Program-made: the position numbers and the translations under genes
In this document: in pieces, positions 50,433 through 59,623 of the stretch
Numbering within the stretch: the first letter of the stretch is position 1
Layout: every line of letters starts with the position of its first letter
Notes under the pieces: model-generated
What the model saw: only the letters and a program-made list of their open reading frames with translations
Database searches by the model: none
Told to the model about the DNA's origin: nothing
Source: ZC4RG17 sp036380875
Lineage (GTDB): Bacteria; Actinomycetota; Acidimicrobiia; Spongiisociales; ZC4RG35
Length of the DNA stretch: 64,000 nucleotides
Assembly (NCBI GenBank): GCA_036380875.1
Contig: DASVDX010000054.1
Coordinates: forward strand, 35,635-99,634
Direction of reading: 5' to 3'

Positions 50433-51221
50433 TCAGCGGGAGATGTCGCCCCGATATGCCGCGGCCACGGAGACCACCGACGTCCCGTCGGCCTCGAGCA
50501 TCCGGGCGATCGCCTCGAGGGTGGCGCCGGTTTCGATCACGTCGTCGATCACCACGACCCGGCCGCGGTGGGCGCCGCAGACCACGAACGCCCCCGCCAG
50601 CATGACCCGCCGCTCCATCGGCGTGAGGTTCTTCGCCTCGGGTGTGGGCCGGGCCTTGCGGACCAGGCTGGGGACGAAGGGGATGTCGAGGATGTCGGCG
50701 ATCATCTCGGCGAGGATGTAGGGGAGGGAATAGGGGCGCTTGTCGGAGCCATCGGGCACCGGCACGATCGCCTCAGCCTGGCGGATCCCCGGGTGGAGGC
50801 GCATGGTGCGGGCCATGCGGCGGCCGAGCTGGCGGGCGGCGCCCAGATCCCCGACACCGCCCCGGGGCTTCGCCCGACGGAGGAGCCCCGACCACTCGGA
50901 GGTCCCCCTCTCGGGCGAATCCGGATGCAGAGCCCAGATCTCACCCGCCTGCCCCGGCACGGGGTACGCCTCGGTGGCGAAGCGGAGGAACCGGTCGACG
51001 TCGTGGTAGCGATCGGCCTGGACCAACGCCTCCACTTCGTCGGCCCACCCCGAGAGATCGAGAAGAGGGGCGACGCCGGAGAGACGGGATGCGACCTCAT
51101 AGGCGGTCGCGCCGCGGAGGCAAACACGCCAGGTGTCGGGGTCGGCCTGGCGCAGTTCGTAGGAGAGATGTGTCGCCGCGGCGACGCGACTGCCCTGATC
51201 CCGCCTCTGTTCATCCGTCAT
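50433..51221 (-). CDS. phosphoribosyltransferase-domain protein (ComF-like)
   Basis: A 262-residue protein. The PRPP-binding motif is VVVIDDVIETGATLEAIARM near 225-245, preceded by EAIVPVPDGSDKRPYSLPYI and KNLTPMERRVMLAGAF, as in ComF-type phosphoribosyltransferases. The first 150 residues are not a typical zinc-ribbon; they may bind another partner. ATG 51221 gives MTDEQRRDQG; the frame stays open upstream only because it is antisense to the permease gene. Confidence 0.75.
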   Translation of the reverse strand: MTDEQRRDQGSRVAAATHLSYELRQADPDTWRVCLRGATAYEVASRLSGVAPLLDLSGWADEVEALVQADRYHDVDRFLRFATEAYPVPGQAGEIWALHPDSPERGTSEWSGLLRRAKPRGGVGDLGAARQLGRRMARTMRLHPGIRQAEAIVPVPDGSDKRPYSLPYILAEMIADILDIPFVPSLVRKARPTPEAKNLTPMERRVMLAGAFVVCGAHRGRVVVIDDVIETGATLEAIARMLEADGTSVVSVAAAYRGDISR

Positions 51222-51434
51222 GTCCACCCCCTCGGCGGAACGCGCGCAGAACCCGCGGAATCCATCGGCCGAATTCGCCTGAAAGTTGACTAGATCGAGC
51301 GCCTCAGATCGCACCCTCCAATGATCCGCTGGAGATGCGTGCGATACCTCGATCTTTCGGCGGAGGGAACCTCCGGGCTCACGCGGTGCTAGCGTCCCTG
51401 CAAACGCTTGCTGAGCCAGGAGTCCGATCTCTCG

Positions 51435-53303
51435 ATGAATCTCAACGCGTTGTTGGTCCAGGCGATGAACGGCCTCAGCTTCGGGGCGCTGCTCTTCCTC
51501 CTCGCCAGCGGATTCACACTCGTCTTCGGGTTGATGCGAATCGTCAACCTCGCCCACGGCGCCCTCTACTTGGCCGGAGGCTACGTGGGAATCGTCACCG
51601 CCGCCGCCACCGGCAACTTCGTCCTCGCCTTGCTCGGAGGTGCTCTGGCCGCTGCCGTGCTGGGCCTTCTGTCCGAACGGGTGCTGCTCCGCCAGGTGAG
51701 AGGCAAGGAACTTCCGGAGGTGCTGCTCACCGTCGGTATCGCCTTCGTGATCGCCGACGTGGCGCTGGCGATCTTCGGCGGCAACCCCCAGTCGCTGACT
51801 CCGCCGCAGTGGCTCACGGGAGCGCTCGACCTGGGCTTCCTCGCCTATCCCCGCTACCGGTGGTTCGTCATCGGCCTGGCCGTGTTGGTGGGGGTGGGGC
51901 TCTACTTCGTGCAGAACAAGACGCGGGCCGGGGCGATCATGCGGGCCGGTGTCGACGACCGGGAGATGACCGGGATGATGGGCATCAACGTCGACCGCGT
52001 CTTCGCCTGGATGTTCATCTTCGGGTCGGCCCTCGCCGGCTTGGCCGGGGTGGCCGCCGCCGGCCAATTGACGATGCGCCCCGGAGCCGACACCGAGATC
52101 CTGCTCTTCGCCCTCGTCGTGGTGATCGTGGGAGGGCTCGGCAGTGTCACCGGCGCCGCAGTGGGCTCGGCACTCATCGGGCTGATCGACTCGTTCGCCA
52201 AGGTGTGGGTCCCCGAGTTGTCCTACTTCGCCGTCTTCGCTCCGATGGCGCTCGTCCTCGTGCTGCGACCCCGGGGACTGTTCGGCCTTGCCCAGGCTTC
52301 CGAAGCGCCGCCGCCGCTCCGGGCTGACACGGGCCGGAGGATGAGCCGCCGCACTCTCCTGATCCTCATCGCACTCGGGCTGGGGGCGATCTTCGCCGCA
52401 CCCTACGTGCTGCCTCCGTTCATCGTGTCGCTTCTCACCCTCGTGTTCATCTCGGGATTGCTGGCGACGAGCGTCAACCTCCTCGCCGGTGAGGCCGGTC
52501 TGGTCTCCATCGGCCACGCCGGGATCGGGGCGGCTGCCGGTTACGGCATCGCCTGGGCGACCGTGAACGGTATGGGAGTGGGCGCGAGCCTGCTCCTGGC
52601 GTTCGTGCTCGTCCTCGTGGTGTCCGCCATCTTCGGCCTCACGACGATGAAGACGAAGGGCATCGTCTATCTGATGATCACGCTCGCCCTCGGGATGGTC
52701 TGCTATGGCCTGGCGTTCCGACTCTCCAGCATCACCGGGGGTCAGAACGGCCTCACCGGCATCGCACGCCCCGGCCCGGTGGACGCTTGGTGGCAGTTCT
52801 ACTTCTTCGCCGCCGCCATCTTCGTCCTCGCCGTCTTCTTCGTCGCCTGGGTGCGCCGCTCGCCGTTCGGGCTCGCCCTGCGCGCCATCCGCGACAGCGA
52901 AAGCCGAGCCGCCTCCCTCGGCTACTCGGTGGCGGGCACCAAGTTCGTGGCCACTCTCCTGTCAGGGCTCTTGGCCGGGGCGGCGGGAATGCTGGCGGTG
53001 TGGAACGCCGAGTTCATCAGCCCCGCCACCGTCGCTTTCGGGCGCTCGGCGATGGCGGTGGTGATGGTGATCCTGGGCGGCACCGGCACCCTGCTGGGTC
53101 CGTTGGTCGGAGCCGGGGTGGTGGTCGGTTTCGAACACCTCCTCAGCTCCTATGTCGAGCGGTGGCCGACTCTTTTGGGGCTGGCCTTCATTCTCGTGGT
53201 GATGTTCATGCCCAATGGGATCCTCGGCCAGTTGCGCCGGCGGATCCGCTCGTCGGACGACCGTACCCAACAGCCGGTCGAATCTCTCGAGTTGGCACCC
53301 TGA
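51435..53303 (+). CDS. fused LIV-type ABC permease (LivH-LivM)
   Basis: A 622-residue natural fusion. Residues 1-295 form a LivH unit (MNGLSFGALLFLLASGFTLVFGLMRIVNLAHG, loop RAGAIMRAGVDDREMTGMMG); 300-610 form a LivM unit (NLLAGEAGLVSIGHAGIGAAAGYGI, FGLALRAIRDSESRAASLGY), joined by a short charged linker. About 17 helices in all. ATG 51435 gives MNLNALLVQAMNGLSFG; an AGGAG lies 11-12 bases before it. The 213-base gap upstream has no strong promoter that I can name. First gene of the second LIV-type operon. Confidence 0.93.
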   Translation: MNLNALLVQAMNGLSFGALLFLLASGFTLVFGLMRIVNLAHGALYLAGGYVGIVTAAATGNFVLALLGGALAAAVLGLLSERVLLRQVRGKELPEVLLTVGIAFVIADVALAIFGGNPQSLTPPQWLTGALDLGFLAYPRYRWFVIGLAVLVGVGLYFVQNKTRAGAIMRAGVDDREMTGMMGINVDRVFAWMFIFGSALAGLAGVAAAGQLTMRPGADTEILLFALVVVIVGGLGSVTGAAVGSALIGLIDSFAKVWVPELSYFAVFAPMALVLVLRPRGLFGLAQASEAPPPLRADTGRRMSRRTLLILIALGLGAIFAAPYVLPPFIVSLLTLVFISGLLATSVNLLAGEAGLVSIGHAGIGAAAGYGIAWATVNGMGVGASLLLAFVLVLVVSAIFGLTTMKTKGIVYLMITLALGMVCYGLAFRLSSITGGQNGLTGIARPGPVDAWWQFYFFAAAIFVLAVFFVAWVRRSPFGLALRAIRDSESRAASLGYSVAGTKFVATLLSGLLAGAAGMLAVWNAEFISPATVAFGRSAMAVVMVILGGTGTLLGPLVGAGVVVGFEHLLSSYVERWPTLLGLAFILVVMFMPNGILGQLRRRIRSSDDRTQQPVESLELAP

Positions 53304-53415
53304 GACCAGAGTCGACGATTGGGTGAACAGAAGGAGGAAGCGTTTTCCACCAGGACGACAAGCGTTTGCAGAACGGGCTATGGTTGCCCACCAGGAAGTA
53401 GAGACAGGAGAAGAC

Positions 53416-54786
53416 ATGCGCTCCAGATTCCACAAGCGAGTCCGTCACCTGGCGTTGCTGCTGGTGATCGGGCTCATCGTCGCGGCGTGCGCTCCCGGCG
53501 GCGGCGATGCGGAAGAGCCCACCACCACCCAGGCCACCCCCGATACGACCGAAGCCCCTCCTGACACGACCGCGGCCGAGACCCCTGACACGACGGCGGC
53601 CGAGACCCCCGACACCACAGGCGGGGCGGAGGGAACCGTGAAGGTCGGCTTCATCTCGCCGACGACCGGCTTCGTCGCCGCCCTCGGCACCGACATGCAG
53701 CGAGGCTGGAACCTGTACTGGGAGCAGAACGGCAACGTCGTCGACGGCATCACCGTCGAGACGGTCTTCGAGGACGACGCCGGCGATCCGGACGTGGCGC
53801 TCACCAAGGCGCGGCGCCTGGTGGAAGAGGAGCAGGTCGACATCGTCGCCGGTCCGATCCTCGCCAACACCGCCTACGCCGTCGCCGAGTACGTGGCGGG
53901 ACAGGGCATCCCCACCTTCCACATCACCGCCGCCGACGACCTGACGCAGCGTGAGCACGACCCCCATGTGTTGCGTGTCGGCTACACCAGCAGCCAGACC
54001 AACTTCCCGGCCGGACAGTGGGCCTTCGACCAGGGCTACCAGCGGGCGGTGACCATCTGCCCCGACTACGCCTTCGGCTGGGAGAGCTGCGGTGGGTTCG
54101 TCTCGGCCTTCACCGAGGCCGGCGGCGAGGTCGTCGAGCAGATCTGGCATCCGCTCGGTAACCAGGACTTCAGCCCCTACGTCACGCAGATCCAGTCGGC
54201 GGCTCCCGACGTCGTGTTCGTCGGCTCCGCCGGTGGCGCTGACGCCATCCAGCTGTGGAACTCCTGGTCGGATTTCGGCATGGCCGGCGAGATCCCCATG
54301 GTCGGCAACTGCTGTTTCGCTGACCAGGTGTTCCTCCGCGAGGTCGGCCAGGACGCCATCGGCGCCGTGCAGTCGTTCACCTACTGGGTGGAAGGCCGCG
54401 AGGACGAAGCAGTGCAGACCTTCGTCGCCGACTACGAGGAAGCCCACGGCGAGATCCCCTCGCTGTACGCCGCCGGGTCCTACATGATGGCCCAGGTCAT
54501 AGCCGAGGCCCTGCGAACGACGGGCGGCGAGGTCAACGGCGCCGAGTTCGTCGAGGCGGCCCGGGGCGTGTCTCTCGAGAACAGCCTCTACGGTCCGCTG
54601 CAGTTCGACGACTACAACAACGTCGTCGGACCCGTGTACCAGACGGAGATCGTCGATCGCGGCGACGGCACCTTGTGGGCCGTGGTCAACGAGACGTTCG
54701 AGAACGTGAGTCAGTTCTGGAACAAGACTCCTGAGGAATACATGCAGAACCCGGTGTTCACCCGGGACTTCCAAGGCGGCAATTGA
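53416..54786 (+). CDS. LIV-type ABC transporter substrate-binding lipoprotein
   Basis: A 456-residue lipoprotein with signal LALLLVIGLIVAACAPGGG and a Thr/Pro/Glu linker holding three near-copies of DTTAAETP (about residues 45-72). The type I PBP domain begins VKVGFISPTTGFVAALGTDMQRGWNLYWEQNG and continues with VVFVGSAGGADAIQLWN. ATG 53416 has CAGGAGA upstream. Ligand unknown; the amidohydrolase at the end of the operon suggests an amide, N-heterocycle or cyclic nitrogen compound. The 3' end is followed by a hairpin that lies within the start region of the LivG gene. Confidence 0.92.
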   Translation: MRSRFHKRVRHLALLLVIGLIVAACAPGGGDAEEPTTTQATPDTTEAPPDTTAAETPDTTAAETPDTTGGAEGTVKVGFISPTTGFVAALGTDMQRGWNLYWEQNGNVVDGITVETVFEDDAGDPDVALTKARRLVEEEQVDIVAGPILANTAYAVAEYVAGQGIPTFHITAADDLTQREHDPHVLRVGYTSSQTNFPAGQWAFDQGYQRAVTICPDYAFGWESCGGFVSAFTEAGGEVVEQIWHPLGNQDFSPYVTQIQSAAPDVVFVGSAGGADAIQLWNSWSDFGMAGEIPMVGNCCFADQVFLREVGQDAIGAVQSFTYWVEGREDEAVQTFVADYEEAHGEIPSLYAAGSYMMAQVIAEALRTTGGEVNGAEFVEAARGVSLENSLYGPLQFDDYNNVVGPVYQTEIVDRGDGTLWAVVNETFENVSQFWNKTPEEYMQNPVFTRDFQGGN

Positions 54787-55583
54787 CCGAGGAACGTCTA
54801 CCTCTTACCCCTCCGTCCGCTCCGGCGGACGGAGGGGCTCCTCCTCCCCTGGTGATCGAGAACCTCGTTCACCGTTTCGGCGGCGTGGTCGCCGTGAACG
54901 GAGTCAGCCTCGAGGTGGGACCCCAGGAGCGGGTGGCGGTGATCGGTCCCAACGGGGCCGGTAAGACCACCCTCTTTCGCCTCATCGCCGGCGAGTTCCG
55001 CCCCAGCGAGGGCAGGATCTGGCTGTTCGGCCAGGACGTGACTCGGTTTCCGGTGCAGAAGCGGGCCCGGATGGGCCTGTCGCGCACCTATCAGGTGACC
55101 AACCTGTTCCTCAACCTGACCGCGCTCGAGAACGTTCGGGTGGCGCTCCAGGCGGGTCGCCCTGAACGCTGGAAGTTCTGGGGGCGCATCCGTCCTGGCG
55201 ACGAGCTCGAACAGCGGGCGCGGGAGCTGCTGGCGCAGGTCGGAATCGCCGAGCGGGCCGACGTGCCCACCTCCGATCTCTCCCACGGCGAGCAGCGCCA
55301 GCTCGAGATCGCGGTCGCTCTGGCCACCGACCCGAAGTTCCTCCTGTTGGACGAGCCGGCCGCCGGGCTGTCGGCGGCGGAGCGGACGCTCCTGCGGGAG
55401 GCGCTCCAGAACCTGCCCCGGCAGCTGCCTTTCCTCTTGATCGAACACGACATGTCCTTTGCCATGAACCTCTCCGATCGGGTCTTGTGTCTCGACAACG
55501 GCAAGCCGATAGCCCTCGGCCGGCCCGACGAGGTGCGCTCCGATCCGCATGTGAAGGCCGTGTATCTGGGGAGGGCAGGCTGA
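54783..55583 (+). CDS. LIV-type ABC transporter ATP-binding protein (LivG-like)
   Basis: A 266-residue ATPase from TTG 54783: Walker A GPNGAGKTTLFRLIAGEF, ARMGLSRTYQVTNLFLNLTALENVR, signature LSHGEQRQLEIAVALA, Walker B FLLLDEPAAGLSAAERTL and LLIEHDMSFAMNLSDRVL. The TTG overlaps the binding-protein stop. The first 23 residues are Pro-rich, unlike the family, and their DNA contains a 12-base perfect stem (54808-54837); GTG 54852 (VIENLVHRFGG) is an alternative true start. Confidence 0.92.
   Translation: MTEERLPLTPPSAPADGGAPPPLVIENLVHRFGGVVAVNGVSLEVGPQERVAVIGPNGAGKTTLFRLIAGEFRPSEGRIWLFGQDVTRFPVQKRARMGLSRTYQVTNLFLNLTALENVRVALQAGRPERWKFWGRIRPGDELEQRARELLAQVGIAERADVPTSDLSHGEQRQLEIAVALATDPKFLLLDEPAAGLSAAERTLLREALQNLPRQLPFLLIEHDMSFAMNLSDRVLCLDNGKPIALGRPDEVRSDPHVKAVYLGRAG
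54808..54837 (+). terminator. perfect stem-loop at the binding-protein/LivG junction
   Basis: CCCCTCCGTCCG (54808-54819), loop CTCCGG, CGGACGGAGGGG (54826-54837). It lies 22 bases after the binding-protein stop, the same place as the loops after the other binding-protein genes (20776, 31853), but here it falls inside the annotated LivG start. Confidence 0.65.
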
Positions 55584-56284
55584 TGCTGGAGGTGAAGGGT
55601 CTCCGCTCCGGCTACGGGAAGGGCACCGTCCTCCACGGGGTCGACCTCCGGGTGGAGGAGCGTCAGGCGGTGGCGCTGCTCGGCCGCAACGGGATGGGAA
55701 AGACCACTCTCATCCGGTCGGTCTGCGGGCTCGAGCCGCCGACGGTCACTTCCGGGACGGTCACCCTCTCCGGTGAGGAGATCCTGGGCCTGTCCAACTA
55801 CGAGATCGCCCGCCGAGGGCTCGCCCTCGTGCCGCAGGGGAGGCGGGTGTTCGGGACTCTGACCGTGGAGGAGAACCTGCAGATCGGCTACCGGCCCGCC
55901 GAAGGCGGGTGGGACCTGGATAAGGTGTACGAGCTCTTCCCCCGCCTTGCCGAGCGGCGCAACCAGCCGAGCGGGGTGCTCTCGGGAGGAGAGCAGCAGA
56001 TGCTGGCGATCGGGCGGGCGCTCATGACCAATCCGCTCGTGGTGCTGATGGACGAACCGTCGGAGGGGTTGGCCCCGGCCATCCGCGACGTCGTCCGGGA
56101 CACGCTGATCGCCTTGAAGGAAGACGGCCAGACGATCCTGGTCGCCGAACAGAACGTGGACCTGGCGCTGGACGTCGCCGACCGCCTGGCGGTGATCGGG
56201 GAGAGCGGGCGCATCGAATGGGAAGGCGACCCAGCCGAGCTACGCAACGACCCTGTGCGGATGAACGACCTGGTCGGCCTGTAG
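55583..56284 (+). CDS. LIV-type ABC transporter ATP-binding protein (LivF-like)
   Basis: A 233-residue ATPase. Walker A GRNGMGKTTLIRSVCGLEPP (Met in place of the common Ala), Q-loop LALVPQGRRVFGTLTVEENL, signature LSGGEQQMLAIGRALM, Walker B VLMDEPSEGLAPAIRDVV and LVAEQNVDLALDVADR. ATG 55583 shares a base with the LivG stop (TGATG); the frame open upstream is antisense shadow. Completes the importer. Confidence 0.95.
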   Translation: MLEVKGLRSGYGKGTVLHGVDLRVEERQAVALLGRNGMGKTTLIRSVCGLEPPTVTSGTVTLSGEEILGLSNYEIARRGLALVPQGRRVFGTLTVEENLQIGYRPAEGGWDLDKVYELFPRLAERRNQPSGVLSGGEQQMLAIGRALMTNPLVVLMDEPSEGLAPAIRDVVRDTLIALKEDGQTILVAEQNVDLALDVADRLAVIGESGRIEWEGDPAELRNDPVRMNDLVGL

Positions 56285-56315
56285 GCCGCCGCGAGTCACT
56301 GGAGGAATGAGAACG

Positions 56316-57662
56316 ATGCCGGAACGGCCAGAACGCGGGAATTACCTGATCGACGGAGGGATCGTCGTCACCGTCGATCCCGAGCTCGGGATACTCGACC
56401 CGGGGCAGATCCTGGTCAGGAACGGCGAGATCGTCGCCGTCGGCCGCGACCTCGATGCCGAGGGCGCCGAGGTGATCGATGCCCGGCGCATGATCGTGAT
56501 GCCGGGGCTCATCGAGAGCCACTGGCACATGTGGTCGTCGCTGGGACGCAACTTCATATCCGAGGGCTACGAGTACTTCCCCGCCAAGTGGGACACCTCG
56601 GCCCATTACGAGCCGGAGGACTTCTACCGCAGCGTGCTGCTCGGTGCCGTCGAGGCCCTAAACGCCGGGATCACGACCGTCCACAACTGGTCGCACAACA
56701 CCCGCACCCCCGCCCATGCCGACGCGGAACTGCGGGCCCACCACGAGTCGATGGTCCGCACCCGCTACTCGTACGGGCACCGGGACCTGCTCCCCGAAGA
56801 CGAAGAGTTGGACTTCACCGACATCGACCGGGTGGCGGAGGAGTGGTTCGGCGATCCAGCCACACTCGACGGGCTGGTCCACCTGGGCGTCAACCTGCGC
56901 GGCCCCGACCTCGGAAGCGACGCGGTGTTCCACCGTGAAGTCGCCCAGGCACGGGAGCGTGGCCTTCCCATCTCGATCCACACCATGCAGGGCGGGTCGA
57001 CCAAGGTCGACGCCGTCGAACTGGAGAAGCACGGCTATCTCGACGGCTCCAGCTTCCTGATCTGCCACTTCCTCGCCGCCCGCGACGCCGACATGGAGGC
57101 GATGGCCCGCAACAACACGCCGCTCAGTTTCACCGTCCACTCCGAGATGCGACTCGGCGAGGCCGGTGATCCCCGGGCGGCTCTGCTGCGGTTCCGGGAC
57201 GCCGGCGTGACGGTCTCCTTGTCGATCGATGCCACCTCCATCGCCCCGGTCAACCTGTTCGAGGCCATGAACGTGGCGTGGAACATGGGCATCCCCTGGG
57301 AGGGCACCCCCACCGCCGAGATGGAGCCGATCACGTTCCGTCAGTGCATCGAGATGGCGACCATCAACGGGGCTGTGGCCCTGGGCATCGACGACCAGGT
57401 CGGGTCGCTCACCGCCGGAAAGCGGGCCGACCTGATCATGATCCGCGCCGACGACCTCAACGTCGCCCCGGTCGTGGACGTCGAGTCGACCGTTGTGCGC
57501 TCGATCCAGCCCTCCAACGTGGACACGGTGATGATCGACGGCCGCATCCTCAAGCGGGGCGGCGATCTCGTGGCTCACGACCCTGCCGAGATCGTGGCCA
57601 AGGCAGAGGAGTCGGCGCTGGCGATCAGGCGGCGTGCCGGCGGCCGGCTGGCGCCCGACTGA
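56316..57662 (+). CDS. metal-dependent amidohydrolase (TRZ/ATZ, SsnA-like)
   Basis: A 448-residue TIM-barrel amidohydrolase: N-terminal beta-sandwich piece (YLIDGGIVVTVDPELGILDPG), the GLIESHWHMWSS motif (His69, His71), later metal/catalytic residues in ISIHTMQGGST, FLICHFLAA and TVSLSIDATSIAP, and the composite C-terminal GIDDQVGSLTAGKRADLIMI. Family members deaminate or dechlorinate N-heterocycles (atrazine, cytosine, methylthioadenosine) or hydrolyse amides. GGAGG at 56301 is spaced for ATG 56316 rather than ATG 56307. Last gene of the LIV-type operon, 31 bases after LivF, so it probably attacks the imported compound. Confidence 0.92.
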   Translation: MPERPERGNYLIDGGIVVTVDPELGILDPGQILVRNGEIVAVGRDLDAEGAEVIDARRMIVMPGLIESHWHMWSSLGRNFISEGYEYFPAKWDTSAHYEPEDFYRSVLLGAVEALNAGITTVHNWSHNTRTPAHADAELRAHHESMVRTRYSYGHRDLLPEDEELDFTDIDRVAEEWFGDPATLDGLVHLGVNLRGPDLGSDAVFHREVAQARERGLPISIHTMQGGSTKVDAVELEKHGYLDGSSFLICHFLAARDADMEAMARNNTPLSFTVHSEMRLGEAGDPRAALLRFRDAGVTVSLSIDATSIAPVNLFEAMNVAWNMGIPWEGTPTAEMEPITFRQCIEMATINGAVALGIDDQVGSLTAGKRADLIMIRADDLNVAPVVDVESTVVRSIQPSNVDTVMIDGRILKRGGDLVAHDPAEIVAKAEESALAIRRRAGGRLAPD

Positions 57663-57687
57663 TCACACGCGGAGCAGGTGCGGAACT

Positions 57688-57753
57688 GACCCGGCCGCGG
57701 CTGAGATCCCAGGGGAGGAATAGCCTTTCCCAGGGAAATCGCCCGGCCGGGTC
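57688..57753. other. long-range inverted repeat in an intergenic gap
   Basis: GACCCGGCCG (57688-57697) pairs perfectly with CGGCCGGGTC (57744-57753), with 46 bases between that hold two copies of TCCCAGGG. The element fills most of the 176-base gap between the amidohydrolase and DUF1697 genes. It may be the operon's terminator or a structured RNA. Confidence 0.35.
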
Positions 57754-57838
57754 GGTGTATTCGAGCTGCTGCACCGCCACCGAGTGTTCGTCGGGAGTGC
57801 CACGAAGACAGTGACGGGCGCGGTGTACGGTGGCGGGA

Positions 57839-58387
57839 ATGAGCGCCAAGCAGTACGTCGCTCTGCTGAGGGGAATCAACGTCGGTGGCCAGAACGCCGT
57901 TTCGATGTCCGAGCTGCGTGACGCTTTCGAGGGTCACGGCTTCGCCGATGTCCGCACCTTCCTCAACTCGGGCAACGTCGTCTTCTCGGGCGGCTCTTCA
58001 CCGTCCGATCTCGAGGACGAGATCGAGGAGATGCTGGAAGCGCACCTCGGGCGGCCGATCGTCGTGGTGGTCCGCTCCCGCCGCCAGATGCAGAACATCG
58101 TCCGGAAGGCCCCCGACGGGTTCGGTCAGCAGCCGGACCTCTACCACTCGGATGTGATCTTCCTCAAGCCGCCTCTCACTGTCGGCGAGGCGATGGAGCA
58201 GGTGGAATTGCGGGAGGGCGTGGACCAGGCGTGGCCGGGGACTGGGGTGATCTACTTCGCTCGCCTGAGTGCCCGCCGCACCGAGAGCAGGATGAACCGG
58301 ATGATGTCCGGTCCCATCTACCAGCTGATGACGATTCGCAGCTGGAGCACCACCACAAAGCTGCTGGACCTCCTCGAGAACGGTTGA
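57839..58387 (+). CDS. DUF1697 family protein
   Basis: A 182-residue protein with the DUF1697 opening YVALLRGINVGGQNAVSMSELRDAF, TFLNSGNVVFSG, and the C-terminal YFARLSARRTESRMNRMMSGPIY. Function unknown. ATG 57839 is preferred over an in-frame GTG 3 codons upstream. Confidence 0.92.
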   Translation: MSAKQYVALLRGINVGGQNAVSMSELRDAFEGHGFADVRTFLNSGNVVFSGGSSPSDLEDEIEEMLEAHLGRPIVVVVRSRRQMQNIVRKAPDGFGQQPDLYHSDVIFLKPPLTVGEAMEQVELREGVDQAWPGTGVIYFARLSARRTESRMNRMMSGPIYQLMTIRSWSTTTKLLDLLENG

Positions 58388-58438
58388 CCACGTTGACTCC
58401 GGTCATAGTCACCACGGAGCAGGTAGCGTCGGGCTGGG

Positions 58439-59623
58439 ATGGAGGGACGCGCGGTCGAGACCATCCATTACGAAGATCCGAAGCACCGGCTTTGGTGGTT
58501 CCTGGGTGCGTGCGCCCTGATCGCCGGCGTCGGGCTGTTCGCCGACCACGTGTGGTGGAGCGGCGCTAGGGGCACGAGCATCGCCGAAACGGTCGGACAG
58601 TGGATCGGCATCATCATTCCCATCGTCGCCGGACTCGCCTTCGCGGCATTGATGCTGGTCGCCATGGTGACCTGGGTGATCGAGGCGGGCTCGTGGGTCG
58701 CCGGTCTGGTGCGGCGAATCTATCGGTTCATCCGTGACCACACGTGGCGGGAGATCGTCGGCACAGTCGCCCCCGTCGTCTTCTCCCTCACCGCCTTCTG
58801 GATCTTCTCCTGGGTCACCGAAGGCAGATACGGGGTGGGGTACTGGCTGTTGACCGGCTTCGCCAGCGCCGTCATCGCCGGGGGAGTGGGCCTCGTCTTC
58901 GGCATGGTGTGGCCGCTCCTCGAGATGGTCGGCGACGGCGTGGGCTGGCTCGTCGCCCTGCCCTGGCGGCTCGCCGGCGCGGGGGTCGCCGCCCGGATCC
59001 GGGAGGTCACGAAGATCGTCGTGGCCGCCACCCCGCTCGTGCTCACCCACGGTCTCGTGTTCGTCGAGGTGATGACCGACTCGAGCTTCACGAAGCAGGC
59101 GACCTGGGGCACGTACGCCACCTACCTCGTAGGTGTGGGCACCGTGGTCGGCTCGGCCTGGGCCGGGTCGGCCCTGAAACGCCGGTGGGCGCCGCCCGCC
59201 GAGCCGGAGGAGCCCGAAGAGGACACCGAGGAGGAGTACTGGTCACCCACCGCCATCCCCGCCTGGCGGGCGTGGGGGTGGACCGGCGAGGTCCTGAAGG
59301 GCGTGTGGCAGCCCTGGACGACGTCGAAGTTCGTCGCCGTGTGCCCCGAGTGCACCGAGGTCCCGGGCCTGGCCCACACGTGTGGTGTATATGCGTTCAA
59401 AAACGTGTCGGACGTGGTGGCGATGACCGGGCGCCGCTCCGGGCTCGTCATCGGCAGGGTGGAGCTGTCCGGCCTGGTGATCGAACACGAAAAGGGCTAC
59501 CGGGCGGAGGAGGTGAAGATGGTGGAGTTGATGGCGCCGCCGTCGATCGCCGCCGCCGTGCAAGCCCGGTATCCCGACGTTCCCGTCCGTTCCCGCCTTC
59601 TGGAAGGAGTGTCTGATGGCTGA
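58439..59623 (+). CDS. multi-pass membrane protein with soluble C-terminal Cys-motif domain
   Basis: A 394-residue protein. Residues 15-250 contain six or seven hydrophobic segments. A charged Glu/Pro linker (about 262-275) leads to a soluble domain of about 115 residues: AWRAWGWTGEVLKGVWQPW, FVAVCPECTEVPG and LAHTCGVYAFKNVSDVV, then GLVIGRVELSGLVIEHEKGY and RAEEVKMVEL. This C/H...CG(I/V)YA...GxVxLxGxVxEHExGYRAe pattern occurs in small actinobacterial hypothetical proteins as far as I recall; here it is fused to a membrane part. CxxC and a later H-T-C could bind a metal. Overlaps the 44-aa ORF by 8 bases. Confidence 0.7.
   Translation: MEGRAVETIHYEDPKHRLWWFLGACALIAGVGLFADHVWWSGARGTSIAETVGQWIGIIIPIVAGLAFAALMLVAMVTWVIEAGSWVAGLVRRIYRFIRDHTWREIVGTVAPVVFSLTAFWIFSWVTEGRYGVGYWLLTGFASAVIAGGVGLVFGMVWPLLEMVGDGVGWLVALPWRLAGAGVAARIREVTKIVVAATPLVLTHGLVFVEVMTDSSFTKQATWGTYATYLVGVGTVVGSAWAGSALKRRWAPPAEPEEPEEDTEEEYWSPTAIPAWRAWGWTGEVLKGVWQPWTTSKFVAVCPECTEVPGLAHTCGVYAFKNVSDVVAMTGRRSGLVIGRVELSGLVIEHEKGYRAEEVKMVELMAPPSIAAAVQARYPDVPVRSRLLEGVSDG

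Noticed and set aside
51222..52517. N-terminal extension of the phosphoribosyltransferase frame
   Set aside because: The extension is antisense to the fused permease; ATG 51221 starts the plausible protein.
53206..54774. 522-residue minus-strand open frame
   Set aside because: Antisense to the LIV-type binding-protein gene; same shadow effect.
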